Shown piece after piece: positions 50,758 through 61,300 of a stretch of 64,000 bases of DNA. The DNA is from Asterias rubens. Its lineage: Eukaryota > Echinodermata > Asteroidea > Forcipulatida > Asteriidae. Position numbers and translations under genes: made by a program. The first letter of the stretch is position 1; each line of letters begins with the position of its first letter. The stretch covers positions 1,738,501 through 1,802,500 of the forward strand of contig NC_047083.1 in assembly GCF_902459465.1 (NCBI RefSeq), given 5' to 3'. Under the pieces are notes generated by a model, which worked only from the letters and a program-made list of their open reading frames with translations, ran no database searches and had not been told where the DNA came from.

Positions 50758-51123
50758 AGCCATTGAACACTTTCGGTAAACAGTATTGTCCGAGGCCCAC
50801 ACTTCGTGTATCATAACTTATATATAAAATAACAAACCTGTGAAAATTTAGGCTCAATCGGTCATCGGAGTCGGGAGAAAATAACGGGAAGACCCACCCT
50901 TGTTTCCTCATGTTTCGCCATGACATGTGTTTTAAAATAAATCTGTTATTCTCGATATCGAGAATTGATTAATTGTTTTAATGTTTTCCCAAAAAGTAAA
51001 GCATTTCATGGAATAATATTTCAAGGGAAGTCTTTCACCATTACCTTTTGTAAACCCTGTAGTTATTTGTAAATCTGTGATTTTTGTATTTTTTTTCGTA
51101 CCGAAAGTGTCCAATGGCTTTAA
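50754..51123. mobile_element. Family B MITE
   Basis: TTAA ends, TIR AGCCATTGAACACTTTCGGT, core AACAAACCTGTGAAAATTTA near 50,830, palindrome TATTCTCGATATCGAGAA near 50,948. Confidence 0.9.
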
Positions 51124-51324
51124 ACCCTTTGCTAATTGAAACCCTTGTTAGCCTCCCTCATCCCCTTCGCAATAACGCACAATGCCGACCATTGATGGAT
51201 CGAAACTCACATTTTATGCCCGTGTTTGCCCTCGGATGAGCTCCGCCACACACCAGGAACAACCCTCCGTTGTTCTCAAGCCAGAACTTTCCCCAATTTT
51301 AACGAGGACACAAGGTACCGACAC

Positions 51325-51790
51325 ATAGTCTCTGCTCGAGACGTTTAATATGCATGAACCGATCGCTGTGATCCACAGACTAGCGCGTCTAACAAGGATC
51401 CGATTATAAACGTCTGGTTACAAAGACTAACTGACAGAAACAGTAGACTAATTTCAAGTGATGAAACACTGGGATGGTTAATATGAGTGTAGAGCCACCT
51501 CTGGTTTTGACCCAGTGACCTCTAGCAATCAAGGTCAATGTTGACTCTTAGTCTCTGTTCGAGACGTTCTGTGTGAACCGATCGCTGTGATTCACAGACT
51601 ATAACTACGATTGTCCATCAAGGATCCGATTACAACGTCTGGTTACGCAGACTAAGTGACAGAAACAGTAGACTAATTTCAAGTGATGAAACACTGGGAT
51701 GGTTAAAGCATGGAGGAACCTTCCTCCTAAAGTGGGAGTCGGCACTTTCTTGTTTTGACCTAGTGACCCCAAGCAATCAAGGTCAAAGTT
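51325..51790. repeat. Tandem duplication, unit ~230 bp
   Basis: ACCGATCGCTGTGAT, AAGGATCCGATTA, ACGTCTGGTTAC and AGTAGACTAATTTCAAGTGA each occur twice about 230 bp apart. Confidence 0.85.
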
Positions 51791-51849
51791 GACTTAAGTC
51801 AATTGAAAAAATAAACAGCTTGGCTTTGTCTTTGGGATTTCTTTATCTT

Positions 51850-52190
51850 GAAGGCACTGGACACTATTGGTTATTGCTCTTGGTAAGGAGCAACGGAGAG
51901 ATGTTGATAATATAACTTGTGAGAAACGGCTCTCTCTGAAGTAACATAGTTTTTTAGAAAGAAGTAATTTCTCACTAAAATATTTGATTTGAATTCGAGA
52001 CCTCAGCTGCTGAGGTCTCGAATTCAAACATCTGAAATCACACAACTTAAATGACAATTATGGTGTTTTTTCTTCGTTTTGGGCCTCTCACCTTCGACGA
52101 CCAATTAAGTTGAAATTTTCACAGGTGTATTATTTTATGCATGTTCAATGTTAAGATACACAAAGTGAGAATACTGGCTAAGCCTGACAA
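51850..52190. mobile_element. Degenerate family A MITE
   Basis: AAGGCACTGGACACTATTGG start, GAATTCGAGACCTCAGCTG-centred palindrome near 51,992-52,025, core near 52,110; the right terminus is lost. Confidence 0.75.
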
Positions 52191-52766
52191 AATGCTGTAA
52201 ATTTTCGCCTTATTTCAAATGTTTGCCTTATAATAGGGTGCAGTTACCCCCCCCCCCCCACACACGTCAAAATGCAGTGCGAACCCTACTTCCAAACACA
52301 AAAACGTGCAGAGTATTTTGCCCGTGTAAAGCTCGCGTAAGACGCCAATTGCATACCTCACAAAGTTGAAAGTGCTGTCATTGATGACTAATAACTAGGA
52401 AATCTTCATGAGATTAACACATTTTTAAAGTAAGTTTTCAGTTTGATCATAACTATTTTATTTACATCCTTATTTGTGAGCACCTATTTGGTCGAATTTG
52501 CCAACAATAAATAATTGGAAATAGTTTGATTAGTAAACCTTTAATTTAAATCAAAAATATACACAGATATGAGTTCCATTACAAGATTATAAATACATGT
52601 ATACGTACAATTTAGTTATAATCATAAACGAATAAGTTAACAATACACATTAGGTCTCATTGCAAAGTTCAGAAAGTTGTTTTGTATATTATTTTATGAA
52701 TTACACTTAACTTGAAATTTTTACAAGTTTGATTTTTTGAGATGCAAACTTAATTAGAAAATTCAT

Positions 52767-53160
52767 GAAAGGCACTGGACACTTTTGGTAATTGTCAAAG
52801 ACTAGTCTTCTCACTAGGTATTTCTCAACATAATATGCATAAAATAACAAACCTGTGAACATTTGAGCTCAATTGGTCGTCGACGTTGCGAGATAATAAT
52901 GAAAGAAAAAACACCCTTGTCACACGAAGTTGTGTGCTTTCAGATGCTTGATTTTTCGAGACCTCAAAATTCTAAATCTGAGGTCTCGAAATCAAATTCG
53001 TGGAAAATTACTTCTTTCTCGAAAACTATGTCACTTCAGAGGGAGCTGTTTCTAACAATGATTTGTACCGTCAACCTCTCCCCATTATTCGTCGTCACCA
53101 AGTATGGTTTTATGCTAATAATTATTTTGAGTAATTACCAATAGTGTCCACTGCCTTTAA
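52767..53160. mobile_element. Family A MITE downstream of the EF-hand gene
   Basis: AAAGGCACTGGACACTTTTGG at the left, AATAGTGTCCACTGCCTTTAA at the right. It lies 141 bp beyond the EF-hand stop codon. Confidence 0.85.
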
Positions 53161-53300
53161 ACCGACGTAGAAGCGAAGTGTATACAAGCTTCCATCGTAA
53201 TGTTTCTCCCTGAAGGTAAACATCATTCAGTTTAGACACGGCTGGGCTCTTATTCTTTCCGTGGTTCCGCAGGGATTGATGCTTGGTCCACTCGTCAGTT

Positions 53301-56300
53301 TTACTCCGACGTCATCATCTTTACGAAGTCTTCACACATGTCAAAATAATAAGTTTTCAATAATTCTTATTAGGGGTTAAAATGTAATTTCTGAACTATA
53401 CAAGACGGACATTGTAAGTTTTGGTTTATGCCTAAAGAAAATTAATACAAAATGACATCAAAATCATGGGATTGTAAAATGTATGTTTTACCTTCATAAG
53501 ATACACGCCCATCCCCATCATGATCCGCCTCTTTAATCATCTGACTGACGTCATCGTCTGAGAAGGTCTCCCCATAGAGGGCGCCCACTTGACGAATTTC
53601 TTCGGCACTTTAATTAAGTAAGGCAAAAATGAAGTTGAAGAACAAATTAATATATTAATAAATAAATAATTGGAAAACAGCGGCTTAAAGCTCAATTGTC
53701 CTTTTTTTTTAAATACCCTTTTTTTCTTTTAATAAACTGTTATTGAGTTGTTAATGATGGTTTTACATTACAAGTAAGACAACAAATTAGGAGTCAAAAA
53801 TAAACCAACCACAACCCCCCCCCCCCCCAACAAAAAACACCTTGGTACACAGGCTTTGCTGTTGTTAACTTATTAATTTAGATCTTGAAATGTAATACAT
53901 TATTTTCTCACCAAATGAAACCGTTTCCGTTTCTGTCGAACACTTTAAAGGTCTTGTCAATCTCCTCCTCCGTCATCATGACGTCATCATTTCGTCCAGC
54001 ACCGGACTCTTGCCTCACCATCTTCTTTGCCATCAAGGCAAGAAATTCGTTCAGTTCTATTGTATTGTTACCTAAAGGAAAATAAAAATACCCACATTTG
54101 CTTTTGTTGTTGGTCAACAGTCAGTAGGAGACTTTTGGACCGCTAGGTGGCAGCAGACTTACTGGTTATTTGTTTACGTATTTTGAGAACACACCCGTTT
54201 CTTGACAAACAACTGGCGCGCGTGTTTGCTATACTTCTGATCAGAAACAATAAAACACTAACGTCTGAGCTATAGTGGGAAGATACACTGTGACCCGTAC
54301 AGCTGACACTACATGACTGTGCAAAATGAGGCAATTTCTAAAAGTAATTTTGTACAATCATTCCCATTGTATTCCACGTATCCGCACAAAGGGACCTGTA
54401 TGATTGTATTCCGGGAAATACATAAGAAGTGAAAGAAAAAAAAAGTTCAAACCAGTACCAATCCTCCAGAGCTAAGTTTCCTGAAACCTTTGTGAGAAAC
54501 GGCTCCCTCTGAAGTTACGTAGTTTTTGAGAAAGAGTTAATATCTCACTAAAAAAAATGTGAATTGAATTCGAGACCTCAGCTATGGGAGGGCAGTGCGC
54601 AGAACCAGCAGTTCGCGCGGAGAGCACCGACCGCTGCAACTCGACTATCTCACCGCGTCGGACCATGAACGACTTGTCCACAAGTCGAACGACTTGTCCA
54701 CAAGTCTAACACCTTCCCTTTAATGATCCCACAAGTTGAATGCATGGCGTGTTTGTTAAAAACCAAAGTTAAAGGCAGTGGACACTATTGGTAATTACTC
54801 AAAATAATTGTTAGGATAAAACCTTTCTTGGTAACGAGTAATGGGGAGAGGTTGACGGTATAAAACACTGTGAGAAACGGCTCCCTCTGAAGTGCCATAG
54901 TTTTCGAGAAAGAAGTAATTTTCCACGAATTTGATTTCGGGACCTCAGATTTAGAACTTGAGGTCTCGAAATCAACCATCTAAACGCACACAACTTCGTG
55001 TGACAGGGGTGTTTTTTTCTTTCATTATTATCTTGCAAGTTTGATGACCGATTGAGCTCAAATTTTCACAGGTTTGTTATTTTATGCATTTTTTTTATGT
55101 TGAGGTACACTAAACTGTGAAGACTGGTCTTTGATAATTACCAATAGGTGTCCAATGTCTTTAAGGAACTATTTATTATACAAATTAAAAAATAATGTTA
55201 TGGCATATTAACGTTGTTTTAATTAACTATCAAAACACACTCATTGTTGACGCTAATAATTAGTGTTGAAAAGACTTTGGCACATTATGTTGTTTGCACT
55301 CTGGACGCTAAACACCAAGCTTAATTATAGATTTAATAATCCACCTAGCTATGTTTGGGATTGGAAGGATTTGACGTTCATCAAGCAGAATTAGTCTCTT
55401 CTCAAAACGTTTATCAACCAAAGCGTGGAAATAAAGCTACAATAAGTATAGCGTGTCGTTGACGAGCGGTTAAGAACACTGGAATGGTGTTTCCAATCGG
55501 CAGAGTGTGGGTTCAAATCCCGGTGGTGGCACTTGTGTCATTTAGCAAGATACCAACATTGTTGTCTCCCCCGAGGGTTTAATAAGCCATTATAGGATTG
55601 GTAAGCGCACTTCTAAAAACCCCATAACACTTAGAGTTGTGGTTTATCCCGGGCGTTTTTGGCCCACATAACAAGCACCCTTGTTTACAGGGTTCTTCAT
55701 GCTTGCGAGCAACAGTGGAAGAGAGGGATTATCCCCTGGTTCAAATAGCAGGCACCCTTGTTTACAGTTGCAAACTAAATGTAGGCCTATGTTAACAATC
55801 AGCAACAATAATAAATGTTTACCATCTACGTCTGCCTCTTTAATCAGTCCCTGCAGCTCCTTCTTTGATGGGTTGAGTCCAATCGACCTCAGAACCACAG
55901 CCAGCTCTTCGCATGTTACAGTACCGTCGCCATCTTTGTCGAATATGGAAAATGCTTCTTTAAACTCTGGTGAGAAAAAAGAGGAAGAGGAAACAGACAA
56001 ATTATTTATCACAATGATTGTGTCCGTCCGGGTCCTAACCCCGGACCAAGACATTAGAGAATTTTGTGCGCAAATCTAAACGTACATGCCTACAGTATAC
56101 ACCAGGAACATTCCAAAGTGGTGGACCCTCAATAGTCAGGCCTGTAATAATATACTTCGTTTTTGAAAGGGCAAGGGCACCAAGGCATTTTCTCCTTGGA
56201 AAGGGCAACCCATGAGAAAATTGTAAATTTTTACTAGAGCATTTCAAGGGCACCAGGGCAATCACCTCCATTGCCTGCGTGAAGTATCAGGTCTGAAGAT

Positions 56301-56799
56301 TTAATGTGTAGGCCTATACATAAGTTGAAGAACTATCAGTTTTAGATGTGGGATTGAAAGAAAAAAAGAGAAAACCCGCGAACTGTATAGGGACCAACAA
56401 CTCATTCCAAATGCAAGGTTTTGGTCCGGAGTTCGAAGTGGGGTCCGACGAGGTGACATGCAGGCGCAAAACCACTGAGCCAACTTCACCCAAAACACTT
56501 ACTTTTGGTGCAACAATAATATCCACTTCATGAAACTCCTTTTTTATCACGAGTAATAAATTATAAACGAAAGCTTTTTTTATGAAAAATAATCTATGCC
56601 GAGTTAACGAGGGTTCATATGAAATCGTCATTGTTTGGTTCAATTCCTCTGATTCATTGACCCTGGCCTTCTTTGTCAACGAATAGATTGAATTTTCTTT
56701 GTACACCATAAAAGAAAATTGTTGCAAACACTTGTATCAAAAGTTTATAAACTCACCGGAAAAATGCTGGTCACCGAGATCCCGCGTCTGGCCATTCAT
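53301..56799 (-). CDS. Calmodulin-like protein with four EF-hands (5 exons)
   Basis: A small Ca2+-binding protein of the calmodulin/troponin C superfamily. Exons: 56799-56757, 55966-55823, 54071-53912, 53607-53492, 53329-53301; GT-AG with matching phases; product 163 aa. Loops: EF1 24-35 [14 protein letters not shown]2 60-71 [14 protein letters not shown]3 108-119 [14 protein letters not shown]4 144-155 [14 protein letters not shown]1-3 have Glu at position 12, EF4 has Asp. The N-terminus ([20 protein letters not shown]) is calmodulin-like. The linker between lobes ([20 protein letters not shown]) is about eight residues longer than in calmodulin. The last exon is only 29 bp and encodes the end of [13 protein letters not shown]. 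It is not canonical calmodulin; a lineage-specific calmodulin-like or troponin C-like paralogue is likely, so no symbol is given. Confidence 0.88.
54121..54205. mobile_element. Family N MITE, partial
   Basis: TAGGAGACTTTTGGACCGCT and AGGTGGCAGCAGACTTACTG match the 6,975-7,125 terminus; the other end is not evident. EF-hand gene intron 2. Confidence 0.6.
54470..54724. mobile_element. Hybrid family A/C MITE fragment
   Basis: Family A interior (GAGAAACGGCTCCCTCTGAA, GAATTCGAGACCTCAGCT) ends in a family C-like terminus (AACACCTTCCCTTTAA). Two direct copies of GAACGACTTGTCCACAAGTC lie between. Confidence 0.55.
54769..55164. mobile_element. Family A MITE
   Basis: TTAA ends, TIR AGGCAGTGGACACTATTGG, central GACCTCAGATTTAGAACTTG inverted arms, core near 55,060. 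EF-hand gene intron 2. Confidence 0.9.
55455..55620 (+). mobile_element. tRNA-derived SINE
   Basis: GTTGACGAGCGGTTAAGAAC (A-box region), CAGAGTGTGGGTTCAAATCC (B box), then CACTTGTGTCATTTAGCAAG body as at the end of the 8,490-9,105 array. Confidence 0.7.
56135..56297. mobile_element. Family E repeat, copy 2
   Basis: TCAGGCCTGTAATAATATAC to GCGTGAAGTATCAGGTCTGA with AAGGGCACCAAGGCATTTTC inside. Intron 1 of the EF-hand gene. Confidence 0.65.
56375..56490 (-). mobile_element. Possible tRNA-like fragment
   Basis: On the minus strand GTTGGCTCAGTGGTTTTGCG resembles an A box and CACTTCGAACTCC a degraded B box. Weak. Confidence 0.35.
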
Positions 56800-58391
56800 A
56801 AAAAAATAAAATCAAAATAATGATTGTTATTATTTGGGGGGGGGGGGGGCAAGGTCATATTATACAGAAGTACAAATAAATAAGATTATAGATACAAATA
56901 CCAAATCAATCTAGAATATAATAAATTTTAAAGAAATACTAAAAGAAGAAAAAACCATAAAAAAACAAAAATAGCAAACACCGTGGGCATGCAGTCACCT
57001 ACCTGGTTTGAATTTAGCAAAAATTACTAAGTTACGTGATTTTAACAAAAATGAATTGTGGCTGAGCATGTTGGTTAGTTGGTGTCAACAGTGCATAATG
57101 ATTTCCAGAAGGTGGACTGAAAATAGACCTTACAAGTTACAAATACATTCTTTCAACGTGTTTTTATCGTAAGATTTTGTTAAAAAGTAGGTCTGTTTTG
57201 TGCTCTTCAAATAGAGGCGTTGGCTGCATACTTTTGGTTTGATGTTGACAAAAATTGACATGAGTCAGTGACTTGGACTAAACCAAGCTTACCCCTACTC
57301 CTAAACCAAGCTTCCCTAAAATGTCATCTACACCCCCCCCCCCCCCGTTTACCCCTACTCGTACCCCTATACTCACCATGGCCATCATCACGCCTTACCT
57401 CACCATGAGCACAAAATCCTCACCGACCCTCCGCTGCACCCACCCCAACTGGCCCTCCGATGCACCCCAACCGGAATAAATCCCACGTCTTCTTTTCTTG
57501 TACACAGAGGTGAAGAAAACTCCCTGAATATTAATCCACTAAATCGGGTATGTCCACACAAAAGATCCTTGCATCCATTGTAACCACATGACCAGCCTTG
57601 GACAAACCATGGACAAACCTACTTCAGTGTGCGTTGACTGCATCATAATGAAGCTTGTTGTCCATACTAGCTAAAACTTAAAAGTCCGTTCTGGGAAAGC
57701 GACTTGTTGTCAGTACTAGCTCAGCTTTCAAAGCTCACAATAACTCGAAGAGGAAATGACGGGCCAAACTGAAAGTACCCGAGCAAGGGTAAGTACTACA
57801 CGTACGACGCATCAACGCTTCTTGCTCATCATCCGACCAGAAACTGTAGTTTTTTAAGGACGCGGAAAAAATACAGCGCTGACAGAGAATGCAACTGAAG
57901 TTAAGCTTTGTTTGCTAACAAACACTTGTGTTTGATATGCGAACTGGTAAGGGGATTGAGAGTGTGTGTACGTATTATATTAAAATAATCATTCACTCTG
58001 TTCGAAGGAACTGTATGACATTTTTCAAACATTAGTTCGAAAAAAAGTAAATATTGTTGTTGGAAGTGCCTAGAAGTGAATAAAGAAAAGTAACATCTTT
58101 TAGCGGAGTTCGAATTGGTAATCACCAAAATCTAATTTTAAGGTCTCGAAATCAAATTCAAATATTTTAGTGGAAAATTAATTATTTCTTTCTCGAAAAC
58201 TACGTAACTCCAGAGAAGGAGGCCATTCTCACAATGTCTGAGACCATCAACAGCTCTCCGTTGATCGTTACCAAGTAAGTTTTTATGCTAACAATTATTT
58301 TGAGTAATTACCGATAGAGTCCAGTGCCTTTAAATATTGTTAATCCTAAACACAACTTTCCCCTTATCTTATACAGATAAACAGAAACATC
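56800..58391. other. Interval upstream of the EF-hand and LRR genes
   Basis: The two genes diverge here. It contains a poly-G run (56,836-56,849), C-rich low-complexity sequence (57,285-57,400) and half a family A MITE (58,130-58,333). No exon is supported; promoters of both genes should lie here. Confidence 0.5.
58130..58333. mobile_element. Half family A MITE upstream of the LRR gene
   Basis: AAGGTCTCGAAATCAAATTC through GAGTAATTACCGATAGAGTC to GCCTTTAA (TTAA 58330-58333). Only the right half remains, ending 58 bp before the LRR start codon. Confidence 0.75.
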
Positions 58392-61300
58392 ATGCCTACC
58401 TACAAATCAACCGCAATATTCTACCTGGCTCTCCTCGTGGTGTTTATGACGAGCTTTCCCTACCGGGCATCGGCGCTTCCTCTCCCCCGGGCCCATCCCT
58501 TCAAGTGCCCCATGAGATGCCGATGCTTCGTGGTATCTCAGAGCCAGTCTTCTGCGTCCAGGCTCCTTCAAGAGAACATGGCGATGTATAGCTGGCGAGA
58601 TGGTGACATGGCCGTGGGTTGCTGGGGGAGAAGAGATATCCCAACTGAAATTCTGCCAAGTAAAAATAATATTTTACATGCAAATTGATGTGTTTTGATT
58701 ACGTAATAACTATAAAATTAACTTAACCACAAGTCGAGAGATCTTGCTATCAATGCTCTGACCCCCCCCCCACCCCATCACCGGACACGACACACCATAA
58801 TAACAAAACCACCAAGTTGATGTCACTTCAATGCCACAATTGCAAGAACTTTATTTCAGAGACCCCAAATATATGACGTCACACTCTTTAACACACTCTA
58901 CACACGTCTGGGTCAGAATTGACCCGGAGTCCGTGTCCAAATGTACCCTGACCCATTACAGGGTCAGGTTGATCCAGAAACTGGTAAAAAAAAACAAAAA
59001 AAACTCACACATTTTTATGAACGCCTTTGAGTTTCGACGACAAACACTTGTCATGGCCATGGATATTTGAATTGTGCCTTTGATATAGAACTTGGCACAC
59101 ATTCGGGATAATTTGTCATGATTTTGACAATGTTTTGAAAATTGTTTTTATGCCTATATTTTAACCCAACTGCGATGGCCGTATCAAGACATACTCTGAC
59201 TGTGTGCCAACTTCCTTGTTGTATCAAAGTCGCAATCCCCGCACAGCCCCTCGATCGTTGAAATGTGTCAAAAATGTTGCTTTCCGCTCGCGCTGGAATT
59301 GAAACTAACAATGAAACCTTTCGGCTGTTCAATCAGTGGAGAAGATGGAACCTTTCCAAGTTGATAACAAATTTAAATTTTTGAACTAGAATTTGTTTTA
59401 AAGGCAGTGGACACTATTGGTAATTACTCAAAATAATTATTGGCATAAAACCTTTCTTGGTGACGAGTAATGGGGAGAGGTTGATGGTATAAAACATTGT
59501 GAGAAACGGCTCCCTCTGAAGTGCCATAGTTTTCGAGAAAGAAGTAATTTTCCACGAATTTGATTTCGAGACCTCAGATTTAGAACTTGAGGTCTCGAAA
59601 TCAACCAACTAAACGCACAAAACTTCGTTAAACTAGGGTGTTTTTTCCTTTCATTATTATCTCGCAAGTTTGATGACCGATCGAGCTCAAATTTTCACAG
59701 GTTTGTTATTTTATGCATATGTTGAGATACACCAACTGTGAATGCTAGTCTTTGACATTTACCAATAGTGTACACTGCCTTTAACTATACCAAGAAATGT
59801 TGGAAAGAATGTGCAACTCGGCTGCCTGTCCGACCTTGTAGGTTGACATTTGACCCCGTGTGAGTCAAAGGTCATGAACGGGAATGTACCTGACGAGACA
59901 ACCGGACATCTTACATGTGTTCTTTCAATAAAATACTCGAACTATCTTTGGGGTAACGCACGCATGGAGAAGATAAAAACAAGTTTTAGGGGAAATACTG
60001 AGAAAACATAAAAATTAACGAATATTCAAAGAATTGTCTGAATTTGAAGCATGTACAACCAAAGTGACATCACATGTTTACAACTTGAACCACAGAACCT
60101 TGGCCCAATTTCATAAAGCTGCACAGCAGGAAATATTGCCGAACAAATTTCTACTCAGACGAAATGAGTCTAGGATAAAAAGTCATAAAAAGTACATGTG
60201 ACATTCTGTTTGGCATGTTAACCTAATTCTGGTAAAACATGCTAAGCTATTTTCTGCTAAAGTAGCATCCATTAAAATTGGACATTGGTCTTATGGTACA
60301 CACATCAGCTAAATGGAAGACCATTTAATGGAAATAACAGCACATCATTGTTATCAATTTATGAAAAATAATAATAATACCAAGCATTTATAAGGCACTA
60401 TACAAAAATACCAGAGCGCCTAACAAAGGGGCGGAGTGGGGGGGGGGGGTGGAATGGACAAAAACGTAAACAAGAAAAAGAAACAATCAAACGACTAGCC
60501 AAGAAAACGCATTAAAAAGAGGAGAAAGTTTAGGTAGGTTGTGAAAGTGAATAAAGTGGCCACATCAAACTTCAAGTTGTTCAGCTGTTAATTTTTCACA
60601 AATATTATTTGTATAGTAATACAATAATGTATGGTCACTCACTTCATCCAGGGTGACGTGTAAAGTTTGTTTTCAACTCTCGATAAGATAAAGTTGCTCT
60701 TTTATTCCAGATGCCGACTTTCTTTTCCTACTCGGTGAAAGCCCACCAAATGGTGATGACGATTTTGACGTCACAGACCCGTCAGGGGAGTCGGACACGA
60801 GCCATGATGACGTAGACATGAGGATCAAAAACATTCCCGACAGAGCATTCAAAAATGCGTCCGGGTTAAGACAATTGGATATTCGCGGCAACAAGATCAC
60901 CGGGCTCCAGCCCGGAAGCTTCGTGGGATTGCAATTTCTTGAGATTCTGTCACTGAAGGACAACCGTTTGAGGGCGCTAGATAGTGACGCATGGTGGGAA
61001 CTTCAAAGCATCAGAAGTCTCATCCTGTCTGGAAACAATCTCCGGAGCCTTCCGGAGCAAGGATTCAGGAACAGTTCCGGATTACTCGAGCTGGACCTCG
61101 GTGGTAACCTGCTCGAGGATCTCTCACCAAGGTCTTTGAGTTGGCTCCCTCAGCTGCGATTCCTGAATCTTTCACATAACCGCCTGGTTCAGGTTCCGGG
61201 AGGCCTGTTTTCGGATCTTGTTGAGCTCCAGGAACTTTATCTGGATGGCAACAGACTTGAAGACCTACCAGTTGGACTCTTTGATCAGAATTCCTTACTG

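Larger units (their letters stand above)
47074..53300. other. Gene-free interval between DDB1 and the EF-hand gene
   Basis: The first ~90 bp holds the DDB1 5' UTR/promoter (AGCTATATATTTTCACCGAA precedes its ATG). The rest contains repeat J (47,415-47,530), poly-G and poly-T runs (47,523-47,541; 48,341-48,376), hairpins at 49,824 and 50,097, MITEs F, B and A, and a 51,325-51,790 duplication. No exon is supported. Confidence 0.6.

Noticed and set aside
53160-53205. Alternative last exon of the EF-hand gene reading GEKHYDGSLYTLRFYVG on the minus strand
   Set aside because: It has a plausible acceptor, but the product is unlike any EF-hand C-terminus and runs into a MITE. The exon at 53,329-53,301 gives the expected DFVKMMTSE and a stop.
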